Of a DNA stretch of 64,000 nucleotides, positions 50,270 to 57,915 are shown in pieces. The notes below the pieces were generated by a model that saw only the letters and a list, made by a program, of their open reading frames with translations, searched no databases and had not been told where the DNA came from. The stretch lies in assembly GCA_950097015.1 (NCBI GenBank), contig CATNEN010000038.1:35178501-35242500 (forward strand), in the 5' to 3' direction. Made by a program: the position numbers and the translations under genes. The stretch is from Macrostomum hystrix (Eukaryota; Platyhelminthes; Macrostomidae). Positions within the stretch are counted from its first letter, which is position 1. Each line of letters begins with the position of its first letter.

Positions 50270-50435
50270 AAAGCAACCCTGCCCAAAGCAGCAATTAGTT
50301 ACCTTTTCCCCACTCACCTACCAAGTAAACAGCGAAATTTTGAACTCGAATAACTTCGACACAGAGGACGGCGATTCGTTCGACCTGCCGGACGAAATCT
50401 TCGCCAACCCGTGCGTTCGCGAGACTGCGCTTTGA
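29819..50435 (+). CDS. mGluR: Metabotropic glutamate receptor (class C GPCR), complete
   Basis: Nine exons, phases all consistent: 29819-30343, 41442-41658, 42420-42707, 42945-43076, 44056-45044, 45742-46029, 47920-48292, 48435-48575 (tentative), 50188-50435 (TGA); 1066 residues. A signal peptide is followed by the Venus-flytrap domain ([64 protein letters not shown]), the cysteine-rich domain ([19 protein letters not shown]) and seven helices ([30 protein letters not shown]-terminal loop [38 protein letters not shown]). The YAST, VPPD, TYGE and ASD blocks that hold amino-acid ligand in mGluRs are kept. The tail has a polyQ tract (CAG repeat) and ends ETAL, a class I PDZ-ligand form. Exon 8 was chosen because acceptor AAAG at 48434 and donor GTAGGT at 48576 join flanking phases; an alternative is read-through of exon 7 to a stop at 48396. 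Intron 1 is 11.1 kb. Confidence 0.93.
30385..31635. repeat. 23-bp minisatellite (GCTTGAGTAGCTTGATCATC)
   Basis: About 54 highly uniform units including the palindromic TTGATCATCGAT block. It begins about 40 bases after the mGluR exon 1 donor. Confidence 0.95.
31645..31840 (-). mobile_element. Diverged tRNA-derived SINE, family 2, in mGluR intron 1
   Basis: The minus strand begins GTAGCTGCAGTGGGTCGTAA (A-box-like), then GGGGGTTCGAATCTCGG (B box). The body GAGCCAGACAACTAATTC matches the block found in the 18530 element. Confidence 0.55.
31845..32530. other. Non-repeat part of mGluR intron 1, nothing recognised
   Basis: Intronic sequence between the SINE and the 13-bp array. No ORF or element identified. 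Confidence 0.4.
32535..34735. repeat. 13-bp purine-rich minisatellite GATTGGGAAGAGG
   Basis: Roughly 165 units, the largest array of the window. Variants (GGCAAAAGAGG, GAACGGGGATT, GGATCGG) recur in order and define higher-order repeats of several hundred bases. The 13-bp period leaves all frames open on both strands, so the ORFs of up to 360 codons are not evidence for genes. Confidence 0.96.
35225..35700. repeat. Pyrimidine-rich 10-bp repeat (CCATCTCTCC)
   Basis: CCATCTCT(C/T)C units, nearly pure C/T on the plus strand apart from one A per unit, within mGluR intron 1. Confidence 0.93.
35705..36495. other. Non-repeat part of mGluR intron 1, nothing recognised
   Basis: About 0.8 kb of intronic sequence without a recognisable exon or repeat. 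Confidence 0.4.
36500..36795 (+). mobile_element. tRNA-derived SINE, family 1, in mGluR intron 1
   Basis: Starts GGGAGTGAGTAGATAAGCGG with B box GAGTTCGATTCCGCGGCG. The family body follows and ends near TCTATAGTGTCACAAAAATA. Same strand as the host gene. Confidence 0.75.
37345..38530. repeat. 16-bp minisatellite GAGATGAGACACGGGA (same unit as in the hAT MITE)
   Basis: About 74 units with GAGGAGGCAC, AGATTAGATAC and ATATGAGAC variants in long higher-order blocks, within mGluR intron 1. The unit is identical to the repeat inside the elements at 22863 and 26750, but no hAT termini were seen at its ends. Confidence 0.95.
38545..39000. other. Non-repeat part of mGluR intron 1, nothing recognised
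   Basis: About 0.45 kb of AT-rich sequence between two arrays. Confidence 0.35.
39005..39610. repeat. 23-bp minisatellite (GATTCTGGAATATGAGAGGA)
   Basis: About 26 units of AATAGATTCTGGAATATGAG plus AGG, with AATGTGAGTGAGG variants, within mGluR intron 1. Confidence 0.94.
39615..40640. other. Non-repeat part of mGluR intron 1, nothing recognised
   Basis: About 1 kb. 39750-40100 is less AT-rich and could be an old repeat, but no coding or element signature was recognised. Confidence 0.35.
40645..41432. repeat. Hexamer repeat (CTCACT)n with CCCACCCTCACT variants
   Basis: About 130 hexamers abut the acceptor of mGluR exon 2 (GACGCAG at 41435-41441), so the pyrimidine-rich array forms the tract before this splice site. 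It is complementary to the GTGAGA hexamers at 42725-42910. Confidence 0.95.
41690..42270. repeat. 21-bp minisatellite (AGACTTTGTATCTAACAGGT)
   Basis: About 25 units in the mGluR intron 41659-42419. Each holds CTAACAG|GTTAGA, a juxtaposed acceptor/donor-like motif. Confidence 0.95.
42725..42912. repeat. Hexamer repeat (GTGAGA)n / (GTGACA)n
   Basis: Starts 18 bases after the donor of mGluR exon 3 and fills most of the short intron 42708-42944. The flanks are GTGAGA and the centre is GTGACA. Confidence 0.95.
43413..43735 (+). mobile_element. tRNA-derived SINE, family 1, in mGluR intron 4
   Basis: Head GGGTGAGTGACAGACCGC, B-box region GGAGCTCGATTCTGCGACG, body with an internal deletion after GGGGGCGCA. 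It ends TCTAGTGTCACCAAATGATG, GCCCGCAGCCCTTCCGCAAT. Confidence 0.75.
45045..45242. repeat. Hexamer repeat (ATGCTC)n
   Basis: About 32 perfect hexamers begin 6 bases after the donor of mGluR exon 5 (CAG|GTAATG). Being a multiple of 3, the array extends the exon ORF as Met-Leu repeats, but the frame-consistent donor shows it is intronic. Confidence 0.93.
45270..45595 (-). mobile_element. tRNA-derived SINE, family 1, in mGluR intron 5 (antisense)
   Basis: The minus strand runs from the tRNA-like head (B box GAGCTCGATTCCGCGGCG at about 45562-45580) through the body to TCTAGTGTCACCAAATTATG and CTGCAATTATT. AAAGAAC at about 45263 and 45635 may be a short target duplication. Confidence 0.75.
46075..46860. 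repeat. 21-bp minisatellite (GTGTCTAACAGGTTAGGAAC)
   Basis: Units alternate between a GGAACT and a GTAAAT ending, a 42-bp higher-order dimer. It lies in the mGluR intron 46030-47919. Confidence 0.95.
46870..47520. other. Non-repeat part of mGluR intron 6, nothing recognised
   Basis: Unique sequence between two GTCTAACAGGTT arrays. No exon fits the reading phase and none is needed between exons 6 and 7. Confidence 0.4.
47525..47892. repeat. 20-bp minisatellite TGAATGTGTCTAACAGGTTA
   Basis: About 18 units with GCGTC, TTTC and GTCCAACAG variants, ending about 30 bases before the acceptor of mGluR exon 7. Confidence 0.95.
48580..49235. other. Part of the last mGluR intron, nothing recognised
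   Basis: AT-rich intronic sequence. The open stretch at 48835-49056 has no recognisable similarity and no good splice sites. Confidence 0.35.
49240..49890. repeat. 54-bp minisatellite (GGCGGAGGGGTGGGTGTGTT core)
   Basis: About 12 units including CTTGAGAGTGGGTATAGAG, with two alternating types (GGCGAGACTTGAGAG and GGCGACACCTGAGAG). The 54-bp period keeps frames open on both strands. Confidence 0.93.
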
Positions 50436-50657
50436 CACCACTTTCAGGCTGCAAATATCTAATATGACTACTACGAGTAGCATAGAAAGTAGTTTGCTAT
50501 TTTTTATTTAAAAATTGCAAAGAATCATGCACATGCGAATCATATTTTACCTCAAAATTTTAAATAGTTTTCTTTTTTATTTGAATAAAACAAAATGATC
50601 GTTAATACGATTCTTGTCGATGACAAGGACAACTAACATTGCTGTGTATAAACAACC

Positions 50658-51216
50658 CTATCCAAATCTCTATCTATCTATCTTATCTATCTATTTGCAG
50701 GGGGGCCCGGGGCACTTGTCGCACAAGCGACGGAGCGGCACGCCCCCAGACCGGCGAACTAGGCACCCAGGCACCCAGAATAGGCAGCAGTGCCCCCCCA
50801 CCCCAGCCCCACACGCACAGAGCAGACCAAGCCGGGGCGGAAGGCTGATAAGAAATCAGTCCTCAGGGGGGGGCCGGTTGATGAGTGTACACTTATCCAA
50901 TCGCGCTGACGGAAGTCCAGAAAGTGCGCGGCGGTGTACACCCGCCCTCCAGCCACCCCCCGCAAGGTCTCACGCCCCAGCGCCAACGCACACAACTCAC
51001 ACAACGCAGAACAGGCACACAGAAGGCGGGAGCGAAGCTATTTTTCAAGCTTTGATTGCACGAAATATGGTGCACCTCCGCCGGTCGCTACTGTCCAAAC
51101 CCCCCAACAAGTCCCGAAATTAATCGTGACTTGAAGGGTGAATCGAACTAGCGTCCTTTGGAGTGCGAGGCAGCGACGTTAGCCGCTGACCCACTCGCCC
51201 CCTCTATCCAAATCTC
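50658..51216 (-). mobile_element. Full-length ~530-bp tRNA-derived SINE, family 3, with 13-bp target duplication
   Basis: Perfect direct repeat CTATCCAAATCTC at 50658-50670 and 51204-51216. On the minus strand the insert starts with a tRNA-like head (A box GAGTGGGTCAGCGGCTAACG, B box GGTTCGATTCACCC-like near 51130-51145), continues as GC-rich body and ends in an ATAG-type simple tail (50671-50697 on the plus strand). It lies between mGluR and the opsin gene. Confidence 0.8.
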
Positions 51217-51832
51217 ACTATCCTCATAAAGCAAGTTATTAAATAAAATAAGCAACTCAATTACCAGCTCGTTTCTCTTTTTTTTGCCAGGCCTTCTTTA
51301 CTTCACGGACTAATCTAGGTGAAACAATGTATATTTGAATTCTCAAACTGCAAATAGATTAGCTTAATAATAGTCACAGCGATCAGAAGACAGATAATGA
51401 AATCTGTAAATTCCCATAGCAACCGCCTACCGAAGCTTAGCTAATAGAAATAAACAGTTTTCATATCTACTTTGACAGCTCGTGCGTGAAAAAAAGATGT
51501 GCTGCGTGAAAACACCTTCTGCGATTGGCCCTAAGAATTCTCGTTCGATTGAGAAATTAAAAAACAATTTTTATTGAACGAAAATCAAATGAACTTAATT
51601 CCGATATTGCTAGCCAATCGCAGACAAGGTCAAACGTTGTTTTGAATTTCTTGGCGTGCAATCCGGTGCGTCTGTTCAACTGGCTATAACTAATTAACCT
51701 GTCAAATCTCCTCTGAGGGACATAAGCCAGATCTTTTGCTGCAGCTAAGCATATCATCCAATAATTTATTCTGAGTTCCCATCCTGTCCTAACAATTCCT
51801 TCATCAAAATCTAATTGTTTAGATCTCAACTC

Positions 51833-52075
51833 TCCCACATCTAATCCTCATAAATCTCAACTCTCCCACATCTAATCCTCATAAATCTCAACTCTCACAT
51901 ATCTAATCCTCATAAATCTCAACTCTCCCACATCTAATCCTCATAAACCTCATCTCTCCCACATCTAATCCTCATAAACCTCATCTCTCCCACATCTTAT
52001 CCTCATAAACCTCATCTCTCCCACATCTTATCCTCATAAATCTCAACTCTCATATATCTCATCTCTCAGTCTCAA
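51833..52075. repeat. 31-bp minisatellite (CCTCATAAATCTCAACTCTC core)
   Basis: About 8 units with CCCACATCTAAT between cores, immediately downstream of the opsin stop codon on the minus strand, so probably in its 3' UTR. Confidence 0.9.
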
Positions 52076-52114
52076 TCACAGTTGAACTCATCTGCCAGAG
52101 ATTCCTCCGCGCAG

Positions 52115-55100
52115 TCACACTCGATCTGTCTCGAAGCTCCTGTTGTCGTTGCCCTCGGTGATGGCCGGCGGGGCGGCTTTCATTTCGCCGTCATCGTGAC
52201 CGCCGGGGCCACGCTGGCTAGGAAAGCCGCTGTCCTTCTCGGTGTCTCGCCTCGAGAACTTGCTGCCGCCACTGCTAGTCGCCTCACGCTCCTAAATTAG
52301 TCGAAGGTCGTTGTGGATGATTTTACAGCTGGTAGAATGAAACACATTGAAATTAATTGTCTTTTTCATGGACATCTATTGTACCAAGAATCGAACTCCA
52401 AACGCTATGAAAATCCAGAAAGTGGGGTCTTCGACAAAATCGCTGAACATCTCGACGATATCTCTGACGTCGGACGGCTTTGAAAGTTAAGTTCATCGTA
52501 GTTATGGGTGAAAAATTTTGATTCATGTGGTGGACTTTCACGAAAATCGGTCATTCGGTATTCGAAATACACCGTGGTATTTTCCCAAGGGGGAAAATAG
52601 TGTGTTCTTTCTGCTGTTGATAAGATTACCTTAGCCTTGGGTGGGCAGCAGCAGAGAAGCCACGGGAATTTCTTCTCGAGAACGGCTCGAAATTTCGGAT
52701 GGCTCAGCGAGTAGATGATCGGATTGTAGATTGCTGAGGTCTTGGCAGCCAGAACCGGCAGCTCTGCGGTGTACGGGTTCAGATGGTCCCGCTTCCCAAT
52801 CAGGGATAGGAAGGCCACGATGGCGTACGGAGTCCAGCTGAGTATGAACAGCGAGATTGTGATCAGGGCGATCTTGGCCGTCTTCAGGTCGTTTTTTTGA
52901 TCGGCTACGGGGGTCGATTAAAAATACGCAGCTTTTTAAATACTAAAGTTAAATTTTTACTGTACGCCAATTAGCAATTTATACATATTTCTCATAAGTC
53001 AATTCAGAATGTTAATGTATCAATTCAGATTTCTCATAGATCAAAGCTCATTTCTCATCGATCAAAGCACATTTCCTGATAGATCAATGAAAATTTCTCG
53101 TAGATCAATGCACAATTCACATACATCAATGCACATTTCTCATGTCAATTCTCACCGGATTTCATGCTGTGGCCGCCCATCCTGGTGGCCATCTTGATCA
53201 GCTCCAGTTCGTGATTGCGAACGGCTCGTACAATTTTGTAATAGCAAAAGAAAATGATGGACAGCGGCAGCATAAAGCCGCAGGAGTACATCAGTCCGCT
53301 AAAGATCAGGTTGCCCTTGTCCTGGCTCAGGTAGTCAAAGGTGCAGGATGTCTGAAAGCCTTCGGGAACATAATAACCTGGAGGAAGAGGCAAAAAAATT
53401 GTGAACAGAAGTTTATATCAGTGTTTGTCTCGCATAACGGGCGAAGTGACGTAGCTTTCTAAAATTAGCATAAAAAGTGGGATTGGTTGGGACAGCGGCG
53501 TGAGGTGGGTGTCCGAATGCTGCAGCCAATAGAAGTGATGCTACATCTGCCGTGACAATTTCGTCATCAGACGTGACGTAATTTGATATAAATAGCATCC
53601 TAGGGCAGTTTATAGATAGAATGGGGGCGTGAGGCGGGCGTACGAATGTACATTTATGGCTGCAGCCAATGAGAAGTGAGCCAGGGTGCACAGTGCAGGC
53701 GACAAATTACCGTATCCGAAGAATGGCGGAATGGTCCAAAGCAGCGACAGCGACCAGGCCAGGAACACCATGACAGCGGCCCGGGTGTAAGTCAGCCGCT
53801 TCAACGCTTCGAACGGCTGGGCGATGACAAAGTAGCGATCCATGGAGATCAGCGCCAGCGTGTGGATCGATACCATGCCGAATACACCGCCCAGGAAGCC
53901 ATAGAGCTCACAGGCTGCTCACGGGAATCAGCGACAACTGGTTTGTGCCTTTGCCATACACAACAGTTTAAACTTGACTCAATAGAATGAGCATGCTCTA
54001 ACTCACCCAGCCTGCCCCAGGCCCAGCGCCCGTTGAAACTCGAGATGGTTAGCAGGGGGAAGCCCTGGATGGCCGAGAACGACAGGTCGGAGATTGCCAG
54101 ATTCACCAGGAAGAAGTTTGGCGGTGTGCGCAGCGCCTTCGTGCTGCAGTGGGATACGAAAGGTTCAGTTGGAATTGTTCAGCATCAGTTAACTCGCGAG
54201 CTAGCTGCCCGAACCTGTCTGCTCTGCCGTCTAATGCCCTGATTCTCCCCTTTCTTCTTCCTCTCCTTTTGAAATCCTAATCTCTTCCTTGAAATCCCAC
54301 TGTCTCTCTATTTGAAATCACACTCTTTTTCCTAAAATCCCACAGTCTCTCTTTGAAATCCCACTCTCTTCCTTTAAAATCCCACTCTCTCTCTCTTTAA
54401 AATCCCACTCTTTTCCCTGAAATCTTACTCTCTCTCTTTGAAATCCCACTCTCTCTCTTTGAAATCCCAATCTCTCTCTTTGAAATCCCACTCTCTTCCA
54501 TTAAAATCCCACTCTTTTCCCTGAAATCCCACTCTCTCTCTCTTTGAAATCCCACTCTCTCTCTCTTTGAAATCCCACTCTTTTCACTGAAATCCCACTC
54601 TTTTCACTGAAATCCCACTCTTTTCACTGAAATCCCACTCTTTTCACTGAAATCCCACTCTTTTCACGGAAATCCCACTCTTTTCACTGAAATCCCACTC
54701 TTTTCACTGAAATCCCACTCTTTTCACTGAAATCCCACTGTCTCTCTTTGAAATCGCAATGTCTCCCTTTGAAATCCTACTCTCTTTCTCTTTAAAATCC
54801 CACTCTTTTCCATGAAATCCCGCTGTCTCTCTTTGAAATCCCAATCTCTCTCTTTAAAATCCCACTCTCTCTCTCTTTGAAATCCCACTCTCTCTCTCTT
54901 TAAAATCCCACTCTCTCTCTCTTTGAAATCCCACTTTTTTCACTGAAATCCCACTCTTTTCACTGAAATCCCACTCTTTTCACTGAAATCCCACTCTTTT
55001 CACTGAAATCCCACTCTTTTCACTGAAATCCCACTCTTTTCACTGAAATCCCACTCTTTTCACTGAAATCCCACTCTTTTCACTGAAATCCCACTCTTTT

Positions 55101-55466
55101 CACTGAAATCCCACTCTTTTCACTGAAATCCCACTCTTTTCACTGAAATCCCACTCTTTTCACTGAAATCCCACTGTCTCTCTTTGAAATCCCACTCTCT
55201 CTTTAAAATCCCACTCTCTTCCCTTCTACTCACGTCATGAAGATAAACAGGACCAGAAGGTTGCCAATGTCGCCAATGATGCCGACAACGCTGATGTAGA
55301 TGCCCACCAGGTAGTGGTGCAGCTCCGGCACAGGCGGGAACTGGCGCCAGAACGGATGGATGATGGCCTCGAACTCCGGGTCCCAGGCCCAGAAGCGCTG
55401 GTCGGTGGTGGTGCCATTCTGGCCCCAGGCGGCCAAGCTGGAAGGTGTGAAGCCGCTGGTTGTCAT
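52115..55466 (-). CDS. Rhabdomeric (Gq-type) opsin, complete
   Basis: Six exons with matching phases: 55466-55234, 54143-54007, 53914-53711, 53377-53156, 52904-52630, 52291-52115 (TGA); 415 residues. TM1 ends GNLLVLFIFMTTKALRTPPN and TM2 holds NLAISDLSFS. Other landmarks: the disulfide Cys and TM3 (CELYGFLGGVFG), DRY (ALISMDRYFVIAQP), the EL2 motif YYVPEGFQTSCTFDYLS with the Glu used as counterion in r-opsins, TM6 FILSWTPYAIV, and the retinal Schiff-base Lys in VLAAKTSAIYNPIIYSLSHP followed by KFR. HPKFR marks the Gq-coupled class. The C-terminal exon (59 codons; EREATSSGGSKFSRRD, ending ETDRV) has no similarity to lean on, but its splice site and phase fit; without it exon 5 would read on to a stop near 52405. 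Light receptor of the photoreceptor membrane. Confidence 0.93.
53000..53150. repeat. Diverged tandem repeat (CATTTCTCATAGATCAATG)
   Basis: About 7 diverged units in the opsin intron 52905-53155. Confidence 0.75.
54245..55215. repeat. 20-bp minisatellite CTGAAATCCCACTCTTTTCA
   Basis: About 48 units of two interleaved types (TTTTCACTGAAATCCCACTC and TCTCTCTTTGAAATCCCACT) in the first opsin intron. Confidence 0.94.
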
Positions 55467-55538
55467 GGCGACGTTTCGCTGAGCGCTTCCCCCCACCTGC
55501 CGGATGAGTATTTTGTGGCGGCACCTGCAGACTTCCAA

Positions 55539-55544
55539 TTTATA
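55539..55544 (-). promoter_or_regulatory. TATA box of the opsin gene
   Basis: TATAAA on the minus strand, 73 bases upstream of the opsin ATG, in a short GC-rich promoter-like stretch. Confidence 0.55.
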
Positions 55545-55959
55545 GGCGAGGTCCGGGCGTGTCTGAGGTATTGGTCACGTGACTGAGGGGATTTGTGTCA
55601 CGATTCGAAGGCCCAAGGGGAGGCAGTTTTGATGCCCGCCGCGTGACGGCTGGGAACTCTGTGTGCTCAAATTTCACCAACCAACCGACAGGCGCGAATT
55701 GTTTCGATAAGAAAAAATATGTGGAAGTAGAAAGTATCTTTCTGATGTAAAATTGATGCAAAAAGTCAACAAGAAAAAACATGCGAAAGAAATGAATGGA
55801 CAGTTGCTGAATTGCTAGACGCGAAAATCAAAGGAACAAAGCAAAACAGGTGCGTGAACTTTGGATCTTAGAAATAACAACGGGATAGAGCAGACTGGTG
55901 TGATTGGATAAAGGGGAGTTGGGGATTTAAAGAGGATAGAAGATGGATGCGGGTTTAGA

Positions 55960-56975
55960 GGGGAGAAAGGAGAGATGGGATTTAAAGAGGAGAGATGGGG
56001 ATTTAGAGAGAAGAGAGGGGAGATTGGGGGTTTAGACAGGAGAGAGGGGAGATTAGGGATTTAGACAGGAGAGAGGGGAGACTGGGGGTTTAGACAGGAG
56101 AGAGGGGAGATTAGGGATTTAGACAGGAGAGAGGGGAGACTGGGGATTTAGACAGGAGAGAGGGGAGATTGGGGGTTTAGACAGGAGAGAGGGGAGATTA
56201 GGGATTTAGACAGGAGAGAGGGGAGACTGGGGATTTAGACAGGAGAGAGGGGAGATTGGGGGTTTAGACAGGAGAGAGGGGAGATTAGGGATTTAGACAG
56301 GAGAGAGGGGAGATTGGGGATTTAGACAGGAGAGAGGGGAGATTGGGGATTTGGACAGGAGAGAGGGGAGATTGGTGATTTAGACAGGAGAGAGGGGAGA
56401 CTGGGGATTTAGACAGGAGAGAGGGGAGATTGGGGGTTTAGACAGGAGAGAGGGGAGATTGGGGATTTAGACAGGAGAGAGGGGAGACTGGGGGTTTAGA
56501 CAGGAGAGAGGGGAGATTAGGGATTTAGACAGGAGAGAGGGGAGACTGGGGATTTAGACAGGAGAGAGGGGAGACTGGGGATTTGGACAGGAGAGAGGGG
56601 AGATTGGGGATTTGGACAGGAGAGAGGGGAGATTGGTGATTTAGACAGGAGAGAGGGGAGACTGGGGATTTAGACAGGAGAGAGGGGAGATTAGGGATTT
56701 AGATAGGAGAGAGGGGAGACTGGGGATTTAGACAGGAGAGAGGGGAGACTGGGGATTTGGACAGGAGAGAGGGGAGATTGGGGATTTAGACAGGAGAGAG
56801 GGGAGACTGGGGATTTAGACAGGAGAGAGGGGAGACTGGGGATTTGGACAGGAGAGAGGGGAGATTGGGGATTTAGACAGGAGAGAGGGGAGACTGGGGA
56901 TTTGGACAGGAGAGAGGGGAGACTGGGGATTTAGAGAGGAGAGAGAGGGGAGACTGGGGATTTAGAGAGGAGAGT
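55960..56975. repeat. ~29-bp G-rich minisatellite (GATTTAGACAGGAGAGAGGG)
   Basis: About 34 units of TTTAGACAGGAGAGAGGGGA plus GA(C/T)TGGGG(A/G), upstream of the opsin promoter and downstream of the lysozyme stop. Confidence 0.95.
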
Positions 56976-57239
56976 GGAAAGATGGAGATCAGACAGAAGT
57001 GTGAGGGAGATTGGGAAGGCAGTATTTCTGGCCGATGTTAGGTCATATTTCGCAGAACTAAAAGTCGCAGACTTCAGGTAGGATTGCCCGAATCTCTGGA
57101 AGAACATTTCAACCGCACCCATGATGTCAAAGTGAGTTGACGAGGCTAAATTTGGAATCCGCAGAAATGGGACACCCTAGTGCACCCACCCAAACTGCAT
57201 CACAACTCAGCTGTGGACCCTAGATCCTAAAAGATGAGA

Positions 57240-57602
57240 TGTTGCTGACACTACTGTTGCTGACACTACTGTTGCTGACACTACTGTTGCTGACACTACT
57301 GTTTCTGACAATACTATTGCTGACACTACTATTGCTGACACTACTGTTGCTGACACTACTGTTGCTGACACTATTGTGCTACTGTTTCTGACACTATTGT
57401 GCTACTGTTACTGACACTATTCTGCTACTGTTACTGACACTATTGTGCTTCTGTTACTGACACTATTCTGCTGCTGTTACTGACACTATTGTGCTGCTGT
57501 TTCTGACACTATTGTGCTACTGTTACTGACACTATTCTGCTACTGTTACTGACACTATTCTGCTGCTGTTACTGACACTATTCTGCTGCTGTTTCTGACT
57601 CT
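57240..57602. repeat. 15-23-bp minisatellite (CTGTTGCTGACACTA / CTGTTACTGACACTATT)
   Basis: 15-bp CTGTTGCTGACACTA units pass into longer GTGCTACTGTTACTGACACT units. Confidence 0.92.
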
Positions 57603-57915
57603 ATTGTTCGATTTTTTTTATTACTAAAGGAGAGAGGGCTTTTACGAGACAGAGCACTCGTAAAACAGTAAGATAATTTGTAGAAAAAAAATAAAAAAAG
57701 TTCAACAAATTTTTTATGGATGCGTTACTTGGTTACCTCGAGTAGGATTTATATTTAAAGTCAAATTTGTTAAAGTTGAAGTTTATTTGCTGTCCGGAAT
57801 TCAACAGTGCGTAGAAATATTTTTTGGATAAAAGTGTGTACCGAAGTACTTGTAGTAGTAAGTAGTGCAATTAATAAAACCGAAAACCGCTGATCAGAGG
57901 CATCCGAGCTTCAAT

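Noticed and set aside
50614-51123. Pro/Arg-rich 169-codon ORF
   Set aside because: Lies inside the SINE bounded by the 13-bp duplication; no independent coding evidence.
52405-52629. Opsin exon 5 read-through as the protein's C terminus
   Set aside because: A donor GTAATC at 52629 and a phase-matched final exon at 52291-52115 with coding-like composition give a better model; the read-through remains a possible isoform.
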